Shown: positions 6,465-14,899 of the stretch, one piece after another
Position numbering within the stretch: the stretch's first letter is position 1
How the letters are laid out: every line of letters starts with the position of its first letter
From: a virus
Direction: 5' to 3' (one strand)
IMG/VR virus record: IMGVR_UViG_3300025133_008097
Coordinates: 1 to 64,000 of that record
DNA: 64,000 nucleotides
Position numbers and translations under genes: made by a program
The notes under the pieces: generated by a model
Seen by the model: the letters and a program-made list of their open reading frames with translations, nothing else
What the model was told of the DNA's origin: nothing
The model's database searches: none

Positions 6465-7727
6465 ATGTCTGATAAAATCAAGATTTTCACTATTAGTGAT
6501 CATCCTCTTTCACCTTCTGGGGTGGGTACCCAAACTCGATATATTATCGAAGGCCTGCTCAAGACAGGTAAATATCAAGTGGTATCTTTTGGGGGAGCCA
6601 TCACACATCCAGACCACACACCACAGAAAACTGAATTGTGGGGGGAAGACTGGATTATTTGGCCCGTCGACGGCTATGGAACACCAGATCAAGTCCGAGC
6701 AATGATCAGCCAACAGAAACCGGATATTTTGTGGTTTATGACAGACCCCCGGTTTTATGAGTGGCTTTGGAGCATTGAAAATGAAATCCGCGCGCAAGTA
6801 CCGATGGTGTACTATCATGTGTGGGACAACTACCCCTATCCAAATTTTAATGGGCGGTATTATCGGTCCAACGATCATGTCGCGTGCATCTCTACTCTTA
6901 CACACGACATCCTCCAGAATGTAGCACCCACAGTTGACAGTAGTTATATCCCACACGCAGTGGATACTGACATTTTCAAAAAGTTTGAATCTCAAGAAGA
7001 GATCGAAACATTCCGACAAGAGCGCATGGGCCCAGAGGCCTCCAAAAAGTTTCTCTTTTTCTGGAACAATCGCAACGCCCGCCGCAAACAGTCGGGTAGC
7101 CTTATCTATTGGTTTAAAGCATTCCTTGATAAAGTGGGCCACGATAAAGCGGCCCTTATTATGCATACGGACCCCAAAGATCACAACGGTCAAGACCTAG
7201 AACACATTATTGGTGAACTAGGCCTTGTTGACGGGGAAGTCTTGTTCTCGAAAGAGAAGTTGGAAGCTCCCGATCTTGCAGCTGTCTATAATATGATCGA
7301 TTGCACCATTAATATATCAGATGCCGAAGGGTTTGGCCTCGCCACCCTGGAGGCTATGTCGTGCGAAAAGCCCATCATTGTAAACCTCACAGGAGGAATG
7401 AAAGACCAGATTACTGATGGTAAAACGGTTTTTGGTGTTGGTATTGAGCCCGTGTCCAAGGCAGTCATCGGCTCACAGAATGTGCCTTATATTTATGAAG
7501 ACAGACTATCAGAGGAGTCAGTTGTTAACGCGATGCTGGAAATGTATAACAAAACACCAGATGAGCGCGCTGAAATTGGCCGCTTAGCCCGAGAATATGT
7601 AGAAAACAAATTTAATTTGGAAGACTATGTTGAACGATGGGACACTCTACTCATGAGTATTCACGAGGACAAGGGATCTTGGACAACACGACAGAATTAT
7701 AAATCTTATGACGTAGGAGTCTTTTAA
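6465..7727 (+). CDS. Glycosyltransferase, GT4 type
   Basis: 420 residues with a two-Rossmann GT-B layout. The N-terminal Gly loop (LSPSGVGTQTRYI) marks the acceptor half. The C-terminal half has the donor-site signature NISDAEGFGLATLEAMSC followed by KPIIVNLTGG, matching the E-x7-E motif of GT4 retaining enzymes. It should move a sugar from a nucleotide donor to a lipid, polysaccharide or protein acceptor. It is the first of six consecutive glycosyltransferase-like genes, follows the nuclease after nine bases with AAGGA in front, and its last base is shared with the next start. Confidence 0.88.
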   Translation: MSDKIKIFTISDHPLSPSGVGTQTRYIIEGLLKTGKYQVVSFGGAITHPDHTPQKTELWGEDWIIWPVDGYGTPDQVRAMISQQKPDILWFMTDPRFYEWLWSIENEIRAQVPMVYYHVWDNYPYPNFNGRYYRSNDHVACISTLTHDILQNVAPTVDSSYIPHAVDTDIFKKFESQEEIETFRQERMGPEASKKFLFFWNNRNARRKQSGSLIYWFKAFLDKVGHDKAALIMHTDPKDHNGQDLEHIIGELGLVDGEVLFSKEKLEAPDLAAVYNMIDCTINISDAEGFGLATLEAMSCEKPIIVNLTGGMKDQITDGKTVFGVGIEPVSKAVIGSQNVPYIYEDRLSEESVVNAMLEMYNKTPDERAEIGRLAREYVENKFNLEDYVERWDTLLMSIHEDKGSWTTRQNYKSYDVGVF

Positions 7728-8998
7728 TGAAAAAAAGAATTGTCGTTAAAGCACCGGCCCTATCTAGGTCGGGTTATGGAGAACAGGCCCGTTTTGCTCT
7801 CCGCGCTCTTCGCTCTAGAGAAGATATTTTTGATATCTATTTGATAAACATTAGTTGGGGCAAGACCGGAATGCTGTCTAACTATGATGAGGAACGCCTT
7901 TGGCTAGACTCTCTTGTACTGAAGACAACGCAATATATGCAAATTTGTCAACAGCAACAACAACCTCCTCAGTTTGATATATCTCTTCAGATTACTATTC
8001 CCAACGAGTTTGAAAAAATAGCTCCGGTTAATATTGGGTACACAGCTGGGATTGAAACCTCGAAAATAGCTCCTCACTGGATCGACAAAATCAACGGAAT
8101 AGCAGATAGTGTTATCACCATTTCTAACCATTCTAAGAAAGTTATGGAACAAACCTCATATGATTTTCCGGAACAAGGAGTTACCAACTTTCGTATTCAG
8201 AAGCCCATTGAGGTCGTAAACTATTCTTTTAAAGAAATAGAGGCTGACCCAAATGGTTTGGACATCCCCTTTGAAACAACAAAAAACTTTTTGTGTGTCT
8301 CTCAATGGGGCCCCCGCAAGAATATGGAAAACACTATTCGTTGGTTTTTAGATGAATTCTACGACGACAGTGATGTTGGCTTAGTTCTAAAAACGAATAC
8401 GGCAAACGAGAGCATTATGGATCGGGAACACACTGGCGCCCGTTTAAAAAATCTTATTCGTGACTTTCCCGATCGGAAGTGTAAGATCTATTTGGTCCAT
8501 GGACAACTGTCTGAGGAACAATTAACGTGGTTGTACCGGCACCCCACTATGAAGGCCTTAATTAATATTGGCCACGGCGAAGGCTTCGGGCTGCCACTAT
8601 TCGAAGCAGCATACAATGGCCTTCCCTTAGTGACTGTAACTTGGTCGGGCCAGATGGACTTTATTTGCCGGCCAAATAAAAAAGGCAAGATGGTGCCACG
8701 CGTCGTAAAGGTAGACTATGATCTTAAGCAGGTGCAGCCAGAGGCTCACTGGGAGGGAGTGGTTCAGGCGGACTCTATGTGGGCGTTTGCTAAGAAAGCC
8801 TCTTACAAACGAGCATTGCGAGATGTTGTTAATAAGGAGATTCATTACAAGAATCAAGCTGAGTCATTAAGGAAGTATATCCTCAAGAACTTCAAGGAAG
8901 AGGATGCGTATGCTAAATTTGTCTCCTATGTGGTTGACGAGGAAGAGTTTAATGTTGAGAGTTGGCTAGACGGTCTGGATCTAGAAGTACATGATTAG
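7727..8998 (+). CDS. Glycosyltransferase, GT4 type
   Basis: 423 residues with N-terminal LSRSGYGEQARFAL, equivalent to the Gly-rich loop in the preceding enzyme, and C-terminal INIGHGEGFGLPLFEAAYNGLP, the E-x7-E donor-nucleotide motif. A short Gln-rich run (QQQQQPPQ) lies near residue 75. The C-terminal 60 residues are charged and helical. Order and coupling (ATG overlapping the previous stop) suggest it acts in the same glycan as the GT4 upstream, with which it may share ancestry. Confidence 0.87.
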   Translation: MKKRIVVKAPALSRSGYGEQARFALRALRSREDIFDIYLINISWGKTGMLSNYDEERLWLDSLVLKTTQYMQICQQQQQPPQFDISLQITIPNEFEKIAPVNIGYTAGIETSKIAPHWIDKINGIADSVITISNHSKKVMEQTSYDFPEQGVTNFRIQKPIEVVNYSFKEIEADPNGLDIPFETTKNFLCVSQWGPRKNMENTIRWFLDEFYDDSDVGLVLKTNTANESIMDREHTGARLKNLIRDFPDRKCKIYLVHGQLSEEQLTWLYRHPTMKALINIGHGEGFGLPLFEAAYNGLPLVTVTWSGQMDFICRPNKKGKMVPRVVKVDYDLKQVQPEAHWEGVVQADSMWAFAKKASYKRALRDVVNKEIHYKNQAESLRKYILKNFKEEDAYAKFVSYVVDEEEFNVESWLDGLDLEVHD

Positions 8999-9000
8999 AA

Positions 9001-9837
9001 ATGATTGTTTTTATAGCCGACTTTTTTGTTGACGAGATTCTCGGCGGAGGCGAACTCAATAATCATGAATTAATCGAGCTTCTTCGCGCCAAGGGCCACA
9101 ACGTAAAAACAATCAAGAGTGATCGTGTCACCCCCTCTTATCTAAAAAAGATTAATGCATCTCTGTTTATAGTAGGGAATTTCATCGGCTTGTCCGAGGA
9201 ATCTAAAAACGAATTAAAGAGCAAAAATTATGTCATTTATGAACACGATCATAAATACCTGAGATCTCGAAATCCGGCCCACTACAACGATTTTACAGCT
9301 CCGGGCGAAGAACTTGTGAATGTGGAGTTTTATGAGAAAGCGCTACGCATTTTTTGCCAAAGCGATTTCCACCAGAGTATTATCCATCGCAACCTAAAGA
9401 CAGATAATATCATTAGTGTTGGGGGCAACCTGTGGAGCGTCGAATCACTAGATCTCCTAGAGTGCCTGTCGTTGGCTCAGAAAAAGGACGGCTGTTCTAT
9501 CCTGAGTTCATCTATCCCGCATAAGAATACGCGGGAAGCGGTTGGCTACTGTGAAATAAAAAATCTAGATTATGATCTTTGCGCAAGCAACGATTATGAA
9601 TCATTCCTTGAACAGCTTAGTAAGAACGAAACCTTGGTATTCTTTCCTCAGACTCCGGAGACACTTTCGCGCATAGTGGTAGAAAGCCGTATGATGGGAA
9701 TGCGCGTTATCACCAACCGTTTGGTGGGAGCTACCCAAGAGAAGTGGTTTAAGCTAAAGGGAAAAGATTTAATCGATGTGATGCGCGGTAGAAGGCATAG
9801 TATCCCCCAGATGGTTTTGGAGTGCATTACTCAGTGA
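9001..9837 (+). CDS. Glycosyltransferase-like protein (GT-B, short)
   Basis: 278 residues, shorter than the two GT4 enzymes before it. It has a Gly-rich N-terminal loop (DEILGGGELNNHEL), and near the end FPQTPETLSRIVVESRMMGM, which keeps the second Glu of the E-x7-E donor motif while the first is replaced. A family 4 fold with a reduced donor site is the best reading. It may transfer an uncommon sugar or be a non-catalytic partner. Only two bases separate it from the preceding stop. Confidence 0.65.
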   Translation: MIVFIADFFVDEILGGGELNNHELIELLRAKGHNVKTIKSDRVTPSYLKKINASLFIVGNFIGLSEESKNELKSKNYVIYEHDHKYLRSRNPAHYNDFTAPGEELVNVEFYEKALRIFCQSDFHQSIIHRNLKTDNIISVGGNLWSVESLDLLECLSLAQKKDGCSILSSSIPHKNTREAVGYCEIKNLDYDLCASNDYESFLEQLSKNETLVFFPQTPETLSRIVVESRMMGMRVITNRLVGATQEKWFKLKGKDLIDVMRGRRHSIPQMVLECITQ

Positions 9838-10757
9838 AAATATTATTAACCGTTAATCGAACGCTCACCAATGGACGAGATACCTGGCTTGATGGCGCCA
9901 CGTGGAATTTATATGCACCACTGAAAGATTTAGGTCATGACGTATATTTTTATGATACAGTAAATCCCGAAGAACGTAACTTTACGAAGGTAGTGGATTC
10001 TTTTAAACCAGATTTAATTTTTTGTTGTCTTACAAACGATCAACAAATCGCGCCATTTGAACCATGGGACGATCTGGTAAAATACACAGATTCTGGATTA
10101 GTGAAAACGTTTAATTGGTTTTGTGACGATACCTGGCGTTTTGAAAACTTCTCAAAGAGTGCGTGTCATTGTTTTACGGCTTGTTCTACCCCGGAAAGAG
10201 CTTATTTAGAGAGATTTAAAATAGAGGCTAACTATAGAAATATTATTTTAGGCTTGTGGCACTCCAATATAAATTTTTTTCCCTCCCATCCGGTGCAAAA
10301 GAAATATGATGTTCTGTTTTGTGGGCATCTTAATCGCGATCGCATAAACTATATTAATTATTTACAAGAAATGGGAATAGAGGTTACCCATTTTCACGGC
10401 CTCGGCCACGAAGAAATGCTTAAATGTTTGGCAGAGTCTCGAATTGGAATTAATTTTAGTAAAAACTTTAATGGGGGTGTGCCCACTCTCCAAATGAAGG
10501 GCCGGATGTTTGAGGTCCCCGGGGCACAATCTTTGCTGCTTACCGAAAATGCTCCGGGCTTAGAAGAGCATTATATTATAGATAAAGAAATTGTGACGTT
10601 TGAGGGCCCTCAAGAGATGTACGAAAAAACTCGTGTTCTTCTAAAAAATCCTCACATAATTGAATCTATTACCGGCCGCGGCTACCAGAGGTTTATTAAA
10701 GATCACGAATCGCACATTCGCTTGGCCCACGTATTGCAAGAAATCGAGGCCCTATGA
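9834..10757 (+). CDS. CgeB-like glycosyltransferase
   Basis: 307 residues starting at GTG 9834, which overlaps the previous TGA; GGAG lies about 12 bases upstream. The more upstream GTG (9822) has no room for a ribosome site. The sequence has the layout of the CgeB/'glycosyl transferase family 1' group: a Rossmann N-half with FKPDLIFCCL, then KYDVLFCGHLNRDRINYI and a donor half with GVPTLQMKGRMFEVPGAQ and LTENAPGLEEHY. Members are found in spore-coat, maturation and phage glycan clusters. The gene is visibly AT-richer than the NeuB gene downstream, which hints at a different origin. Confidence 0.75.
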   Translation: MKILLTVNRTLTNGRDTWLDGATWNLYAPLKDLGHDVYFYDTVNPEERNFTKVVDSFKPDLIFCCLTNDQQIAPFEPWDDLVKYTDSGLVKTFNWFCDDTWRFENFSKSACHCFTACSTPERAYLERFKIEANYRNIILGLWHSNINFFPSHPVQKKYDVLFCGHLNRDRINYINYLQEMGIEVTHFHGLGHEEMLKCLAESRIGINFSKNFNGGVPTLQMKGRMFEVPGAQSLLLTENAPGLEEHYIIDKEIVTFEGPQEMYEKTRVLLKNPHIIESITGRGYQRFIKDHESHIRLAHVLQEIEAL

Positions 10758-11671
10758 GAATTTATGTGCGCGATACGTGGACGCATGCCGGCGCACCCAT
10801 TTATAAGGGTTTTGCCGCCGCCTGGCATAAAATAGGATATGAAGTCATCGGCTATGACAAAGTCGAAGAAATAAGCGACTCCGGACCCTATGAAATAATG
10901 TGTAATGATTATTTGCTAGCACCCTTTACCGAGCTTCCCCGAGCAATTACTCAAGCCCGAAAAGTTTATTTATATGTGCAGCCTACTAACTTTCCGATGC
11001 CGTGGGGTGGCCACCCTAACTTTATTTCTTTAATTAAAGACAGCCCCTTAATTGAGCAATTAAACAACATGAAGAATGTTGCGCTGTGGAACTGGGGAGA
11101 TATGAATCCCCAGCTCAGGCAACAACAATTTCCAGAGTGGAAAAAGATAAATCAAGTTGTTTTAGCGTTTGATTCTATCTCTTACAAGCCGATTATAGAT
11201 CCAGCATATGAGTATGACGTCTGTTTTGTGGGTGGCTGGGCTGACAACGGATTTAATGAAAAAAGACAGATTATGATGGAACATTTTAATGTGCTCATGA
11301 AGACTGGCTTAAAATGTGGAGTGTTTATCAACAAAGGACTCACTCACGAACAAGAGAATCTGGTGCTGTATAACAGCAAAGTAGCTTTGAACATTCATGA
11401 TTCGTACCAGCGAATCCTGGGCAACGACTCAAATGAAAGAACTTTTAAATCTTTAGGCTTGACGGGCGCTCTTGTATGTGATAACATAAGACAAATAAGT
11501 GGTATGTTTCCTGATCTTCCGCTGTATAGCTCACCGGCAGAAATGGTAGAACAAATTCACTCTTATTTAGAAAATGAGAAATTGTTGAAAGAGACAAAGG
11601 ATCATTATCGCCAACTTGTAGCCGACGAACACACTTACGTCAATCGAGTAAAACAGATGAGAGAATTATGA
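10754..11671 (+). CDS. CgeB-like glycosyltransferase
   Basis: 305 residues with the same organisation as the preceding gene: an N-terminal MRIYVRDTWTHAGAPIYKGF loop, the central YDVCFVGGWADNGF that matches the 'YDVLFCGHL' step, and a C-terminal ERTFKSLGLTGALVCDN that corresponds to 'GRMFEVPGAQSLLLTEN'. The two are probably distant paralogues. It overlaps both neighbours by four bases (ATGA), so translation is coupled. Substrate unknown. Confidence 0.72.
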   Translation: MRIYVRDTWTHAGAPIYKGFAAAWHKIGYEVIGYDKVEEISDSGPYEIMCNDYLLAPFTELPRAITQARKVYLYVQPTNFPMPWGGHPNFISLIKDSPLIEQLNNMKNVALWNWGDMNPQLRQQQFPEWKKINQVVLAFDSISYKPIIDPAYEYDVCFVGGWADNGFNEKRQIMMEHFNVLMKTGLKCGVFINKGLTHEQENLVLYNSKVALNIHDSYQRILGNDSNERTFKSLGLTGALVCDNIRQISGMFPDLPLYSSPAEMVEQIHSYLENEKLLKETKDHYRQLVADEHTYVNRVKQMREL

Positions 11672-11961
11672 TAATTTTTATTGACATCGATGAAACTATA
11701 TGCGATACTCCGGAGAATAGAGATTACACCTTGTCGGTGCCAATCCAAGAAAATATCGAGAAGGCGAACAAACTATACGAGGAAGGACACACAATCGTAT
11801 ACTGGACCGCCAGAGGGAGTGTCTCTGGGAGAGACCTTACTGAGCTAACAAACCAGCAAATTAAGGACTGGGGAGCAAAGTGTCATGAAGTGCGTCTGGG
11901 GAAGCCCTATTACGATCTTTTTATTGACGACAAGAATATGAACACAAAGGACTGGAAATGA
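11668..11961 (+). CDS. HAD-superfamily phosphatase, capsule-biosynthesis type
   Basis: A 97-residue minimal HAD domain: DIDETI (D6 nucleophile, D8 acid/base), YWTARG (motif II Thr), GKPYYDLFIDDK (motif III Lys and motif IV Asp pair). No cap domain, so it should act on an exposed or large phosphoester. Very similar small HADs occur in polysaccharide clusters, where they remove phosphate from sugar phosphates or act with nucleotidyltransferases. It lies between a glycosyltransferase pair and a GT2 gene with four-base overlaps on both sides. Confidence 0.82.
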   Translation: MIIFIDIDETICDTPENRDYTLSVPIQENIEKANKLYEEGHTIVYWTARGSVSGRDLTELTNQQIKDWGAKCHEVRLGKPYYDLFIDDKNMNTKDWK

Positions 11962-12695
11962 GAATCGTACTGGTTGTGCCTGCATACAACTCGATGAAAT
12001 ATATCGAACAATGTATGGAGAGCGTATTAAATCAAAGTTATGACGACTACTATGTGCACGCGTACGACAATGAGAGTACGGACGGCACGTATGAGTACCT
12101 CTTAGAACTAGAAAAACAGCACGATCATTTGAAGGTCTCTCAACTGCCCAATATTCATCCGAACTCTTACCGCGAAGCTTTCGACGCCGGGTTTGAGAAT
12201 ACAGAGGCGGATTGCCTAACCTTCGTATCGACCGATGATTACTTAGATAAAGATTATGTTGCTAAGTGTATGAAGATTATGTCTCACGATCCCGAACGCA
12301 TCAAATGTATGCAGAGCGGTATTGTGGGAGTCCAGAATAGTATGCAGGTTAATAAGCAGATTCATCTTTACAAGAGTATGAATGAGTTTAAACAACAATG
12401 TATGACGCGCAGCCCCGTAAACACACCCACTGTTGTCTACAATATCAGCATCTATCCTCAAATTCAGGCAGCCCGGGAAGCACACGCTGCAGCCGGCCTG
12501 ATGGATGTGGGTGTTGGGGATTATGATATGTGGTGCGGACTAGCGGATCGAGGAATCTTTATTTACCCAGTGGATGCTTGCCTAGGTTATTACTATAGAT
12601 GGCACTCAGAACAGTGCACATGGCAGGTACACCAATATACAACCAATTATGATGAAATAGTTCGGTCCTATTGGAAAAAGAAGTGGACATTGTGA
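11958..12695 (+). CDS. Glycosyltransferase family 2
   Basis: 245 residues with the GT-A start IVLVVPAYNSMKYIEQCMES, the nucleotide-contact DNESTDGTYEYL, and a metal-binding STDDYLDKDYV in the DxD position. C-terminal WCGLADRGIFIYPVD and YYRWHSEQCTW fit the acceptor-side ED/W region. An inverting transferase of a surface or decoration glycan is expected. It is the last gene of the transferase run; its final codons overlap the -35 region of the next promoter. Confidence 0.88.
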   Translation: MRIVLVVPAYNSMKYIEQCMESVLNQSYDDYYVHAYDNESTDGTYEYLLELEKQHDHLKVSQLPNIHPNSYREAFDAGFENTEADCLTFVSTDDYLDKDYVAKCMKIMSHDPERIKCMQSGIVGVQNSMQVNKQIHLYKSMNEFKQQCMTRSPVNTPTVVYNISIYPQIQAAREAHAAAGLMDVGVGDYDMWCGLADRGIFIYPVDACLGYYYRWHSEQCTWQVHQYTTNYDEIVRSYWKKKWTL

Positions 12696-12711
12696 TATCG
12701 TGTGTTATAAT
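12684..12711 (+). promoter_or_regulatory. Strong sigma70-like promoter before the NeuB fusion gene
   Basis: TGGACA (12684-12689), 16-base spacer, then a perfect TATAAT (12706-12711) with an extended -10 TG one base upstream (12703-12704). Transcription should start near 12718, leaving a short leader that holds GGGGAA and the ATG at 12732. Confidence 0.75.
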
Positions 12712-12731
12712 AGCAGTGTAGGGGAAACATA

Positions 12732-14231
12732 ATGACAAGAAGAAAATTATTCGTTTTTGAAATGGCGAACAATCACATGGGAGACGTCGAGCACGGCTTG
12801 CGTCTTATCCGAGAATTTGGAGCAGTTAAGGATAAATTCCCAGAATTTGACTTTGCCCTCAAATTTCAGTTTCGGAATATGGATACCTTTATTCATCCCG
12901 ACTATCGCGACAGGATGGATCTCAAATATGTGAAGCGATTCTCCGAAACGCGCCTTTCTCGAACCCAGTTTTTGAAATTAAAGCTGGAGGCTGAGAACTT
13001 GGGATTTATCCCCATGTGCACCGGCTTTGATGAAGACAGCGTCGATCGAATAGAAGAAATGGGATTTCCCATCATTAAGATTGCTAGCTGTTCCTTTACT
13101 GACTGGCCTCTTCTAAATAAAATCGCGGCAACAGATTTGCCCATTATTGCATCAACAGCCGGTTCCACTCTCAAGGAAATTGACAATGTAGTCGCCTTTT
13201 TCACTAATCGCGAAAAAGACCTTACAATCATGCACTGCGTGGGGGAATACCCGACAAAGACCACAAACCTTCAGCTTAATCAGCTGCGTTTGTTCTCAGA
13301 GCGGTACCCTAACGTGCGTGTAGGATACTCAACTCATGAGGACCCCAATGATCCTAATATTGTCCCCCTAGCAATTGCGATGGGAGCAGAGGTGTTTGAG
13401 AAACACGTAGGCGTCCCGACGGAGCAATATGCACTGAACGCCTATTCGGCTACACCAGAACAAGCGCAGAGGTGGCTAGAGTCCGCAAGGCGCGCCTTCG
13501 CAACGTGTGGAGATGTCCGGGGTAGGCCAGGGGCCTCCAAGAGCGAATTGGCCGATCTACGGCGCTTTAAGCGCGGCGTCTTTGTTGCCCGCGATATCAC
13601 TGCGGGGGAACGAGTAACACGTGAGGACGTATTTTATGCCTTCCCTTGTGGAGAAGGTCAAGTGTTGGCCAACGACATGTCTAAGTACACCGAGTTCGTG
13701 GCCACCACAGACTACAAAACAAACGACGCAGTAATGTTTGAAACAACCCGGGAAACCAAGCTACGCCAGAAAGTGTGGGACATTGTTCAGGATGTAAAAA
13801 GCCTGTTTAAGGACGGCAACGTTGTTATCCCAGGTAAAGCCGAGTTGGAAATTTCTCATCATTACGGAATAGACAAGTTTCGAGAGTTTGGTATTACAAT
13901 GGTTACGGTCGTAAATCGTGAATACTGCAAGAAATTAATTGCCGTCCTTCCAAAACAGTATCATCCAGAACAATATCATCTGCAGAAAGAAGAAACATTT
14001 TTGATTCTTTTTGGCGAATTGGAGTTGACATTGGATGGCGAAACCACTATATTAAAGACAGGCGATGTGGTAACTGTGAAACCAGAAGTGCGACATGCTT
14101 TTACAACAACGACGGGTGCAATAATTGAAGAGATTTCTTCTACTCATATCGTGAATGATTCGTTCTACACAGACGAAACGATCATAGATAACAAGAATCG
14201 AAAAACAATATTGCAACATTGGTTGAATTAG
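12732..14231 (+). CDS. neuB: NeuB-type sialic acid synthase with SAF and cupin domains
   Basis: 499 residues in three parts. Residues 1-265 are a NeuB barrel: EMANNHMGD, LKFQFR, IIKIASCSF, STAGSTLKEID, HCVGEYPTKTTN, VGYSTHEDPN and FEKHVGV are the family signposts. Residues about 275-340 are the SAF (antifreeze-like) lid, KRGVFVARDITAGERVTRED. Residues about 375-499 are a single-domain cupin with HPEQYHLQKEETFLIL and DVVTVKPEVRHAF. NeuB enzymes condense phosphoenolpyruvate with an N-acetyl sugar to make a nonulosonic acid (sialic, legionaminic or pseudaminic type). NeuB proteins are usually near 340-350 residues, so the cupin is an addition, perhaps a sugar-binding or isomerase module. Its DNA looks AT-richer than the NeuB part. 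No CMP-sialate synthetase was recognised nearby. Confidence 0.88.
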   Translation: MTRRKLFVFEMANNHMGDVEHGLRLIREFGAVKDKFPEFDFALKFQFRNMDTFIHPDYRDRMDLKYVKRFSETRLSRTQFLKLKLEAENLGFIPMCTGFDEDSVDRIEEMGFPIIKIASCSFTDWPLLNKIAATDLPIIASTAGSTLKEIDNVVAFFTNREKDLTIMHCVGEYPTKTTNLQLNQLRLFSERYPNVRVGYSTHEDPNDPNIVPLAIAMGAEVFEKHVGVPTEQYALNAYSATPEQAQRWLESARRAFATCGDVRGRPGASKSELADLRRFKRGVFVARDITAGERVTREDVFYAFPCGEGQVLANDMSKYTEFVATTDYKTNDAVMFETTRETKLRQKVWDIVQDVKSLFKDGNVVIPGKAELEISHHYGIDKFREFGITMVTVVNREYCKKLIAVLPKQYHPEQYHLQKEETFLILFGELELTLDGETTILKTGDVVTVKPEVRHAFTTTTGAIIEEISSTHIVNDSFYTDETIIDNKNRKTILQHWLN

Positions 14232-14239
14232 GAGAAGAT

Positions 14240-14446
14240 ATGAGCCAACCAGATAAGAGTAAAAAAGTGGTAAGCCAAATTGGCTATGATGATGCTGATG
14301 TAGAGCCGTTTACCAACAACTATCAGAGCTTGTATAGGGATTTGTTAGAAGAAAATCGGCTTCTTAAAGCTGAATTAGAAAAATATCAGGACGCCATAAA
14401 AGAGCTTTATGGCATTATACCAGAGGAGGACGACATCTATGAGTGA
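14240..14446 (+). CDS. Small coiled-coil hypothetical protein
   Basis: 68 residues from ATG 14240 with GGAGAAG upstream. The second half is a heptad-patterned acidic helix (RDLLEENRLLKAELEKY), a clear short coiled coil that probably dimerises. It overlaps the FKBP gene by eight bases. Function not recognised. Confidence 0.55.
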   Translation: MSQPDKSKKVVSQIGYDDADVEPFTNNYQSLYRDLLEENRLLKAELEKYQDAIKELYGIIPEEDDIYE

Positions 14447-14897
14447 AAAAATAACGACAGATAGCGGATTAGTAATGGCCACCCTAATAGAAGGAACTGG
14501 CGATACTCCATCTACTGGAGATAAAGTATTGATACATTATGAAATTTGGGTTGGAGAGGGAGTAACCACTTCCGAATATAATTCTGAGACCAATACCTAT
14601 AGTGACAGTATTCATGATAGTACTTATGATGAAAGAAATCCTTTTCACGGCCCAATAGAGGTGGTAATTGGCCGGCCAACACCGGATGATGATATCTATA
14701 CAATGGGAGATTCTATTCAAGGCATAGATGAAGCACTGGTGACGATGAAAGAGGGAGGAAAGAAGGAGCTTTTTATTCCGGCTTCACTAGCTTACGGAGA
14801 TTTGGGAGCCAGTAGTTTTCATACGTTCCACGGCTATCGCACCCCTCCCAGCACCCCTCTCAGGTGTCATATTGAGTTGGTAGAGATAAAGAAGTAA
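14439..14897 (+). CDS. FKBP-type peptidyl-prolyl isomerase
   Basis: 152 residues from ATG 14439 (GAGGAGG upstream). The FKBP core is present: GDKVLIHYEIWV, PIEVVIG, IQGIDEALVTMKEGGKKELFIPASLAYGD, then PPSTPLRCHIELVEI. A roughly 30-residue insertion rich in Ser, Thr and Tyr (EYNSETNTYSDSIHD) sits where the usual 'DG..FDSS' loop is. The enzyme would speed proline isomerisation or act as a folding helper in the cytoplasm, as there is no signal peptide. An FKBP inside a phage glycan cluster is uncommon. It may help fold the large virion proteins. Confidence 0.88.
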   Translation: MSEKITTDSGLVMATLIEGTGDTPSTGDKVLIHYEIWVGEGVTTSEYNSETNTYSDSIHDSTYDERNPFHGPIEVVIGRPTPDDDIYTMGDSIQGIDEALVTMKEGGKKELFIPASLAYGDLGASSFHTFHGYRTPPSTPLRCHIELVEIKK

Positions 14898-14899
14898 AA

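Noticed and set aside
6510-7193. 227-codon minus-strand frame
   Set aside because: Shadow of the first GT4 glycosyltransferase; no ribosome site and no motif.
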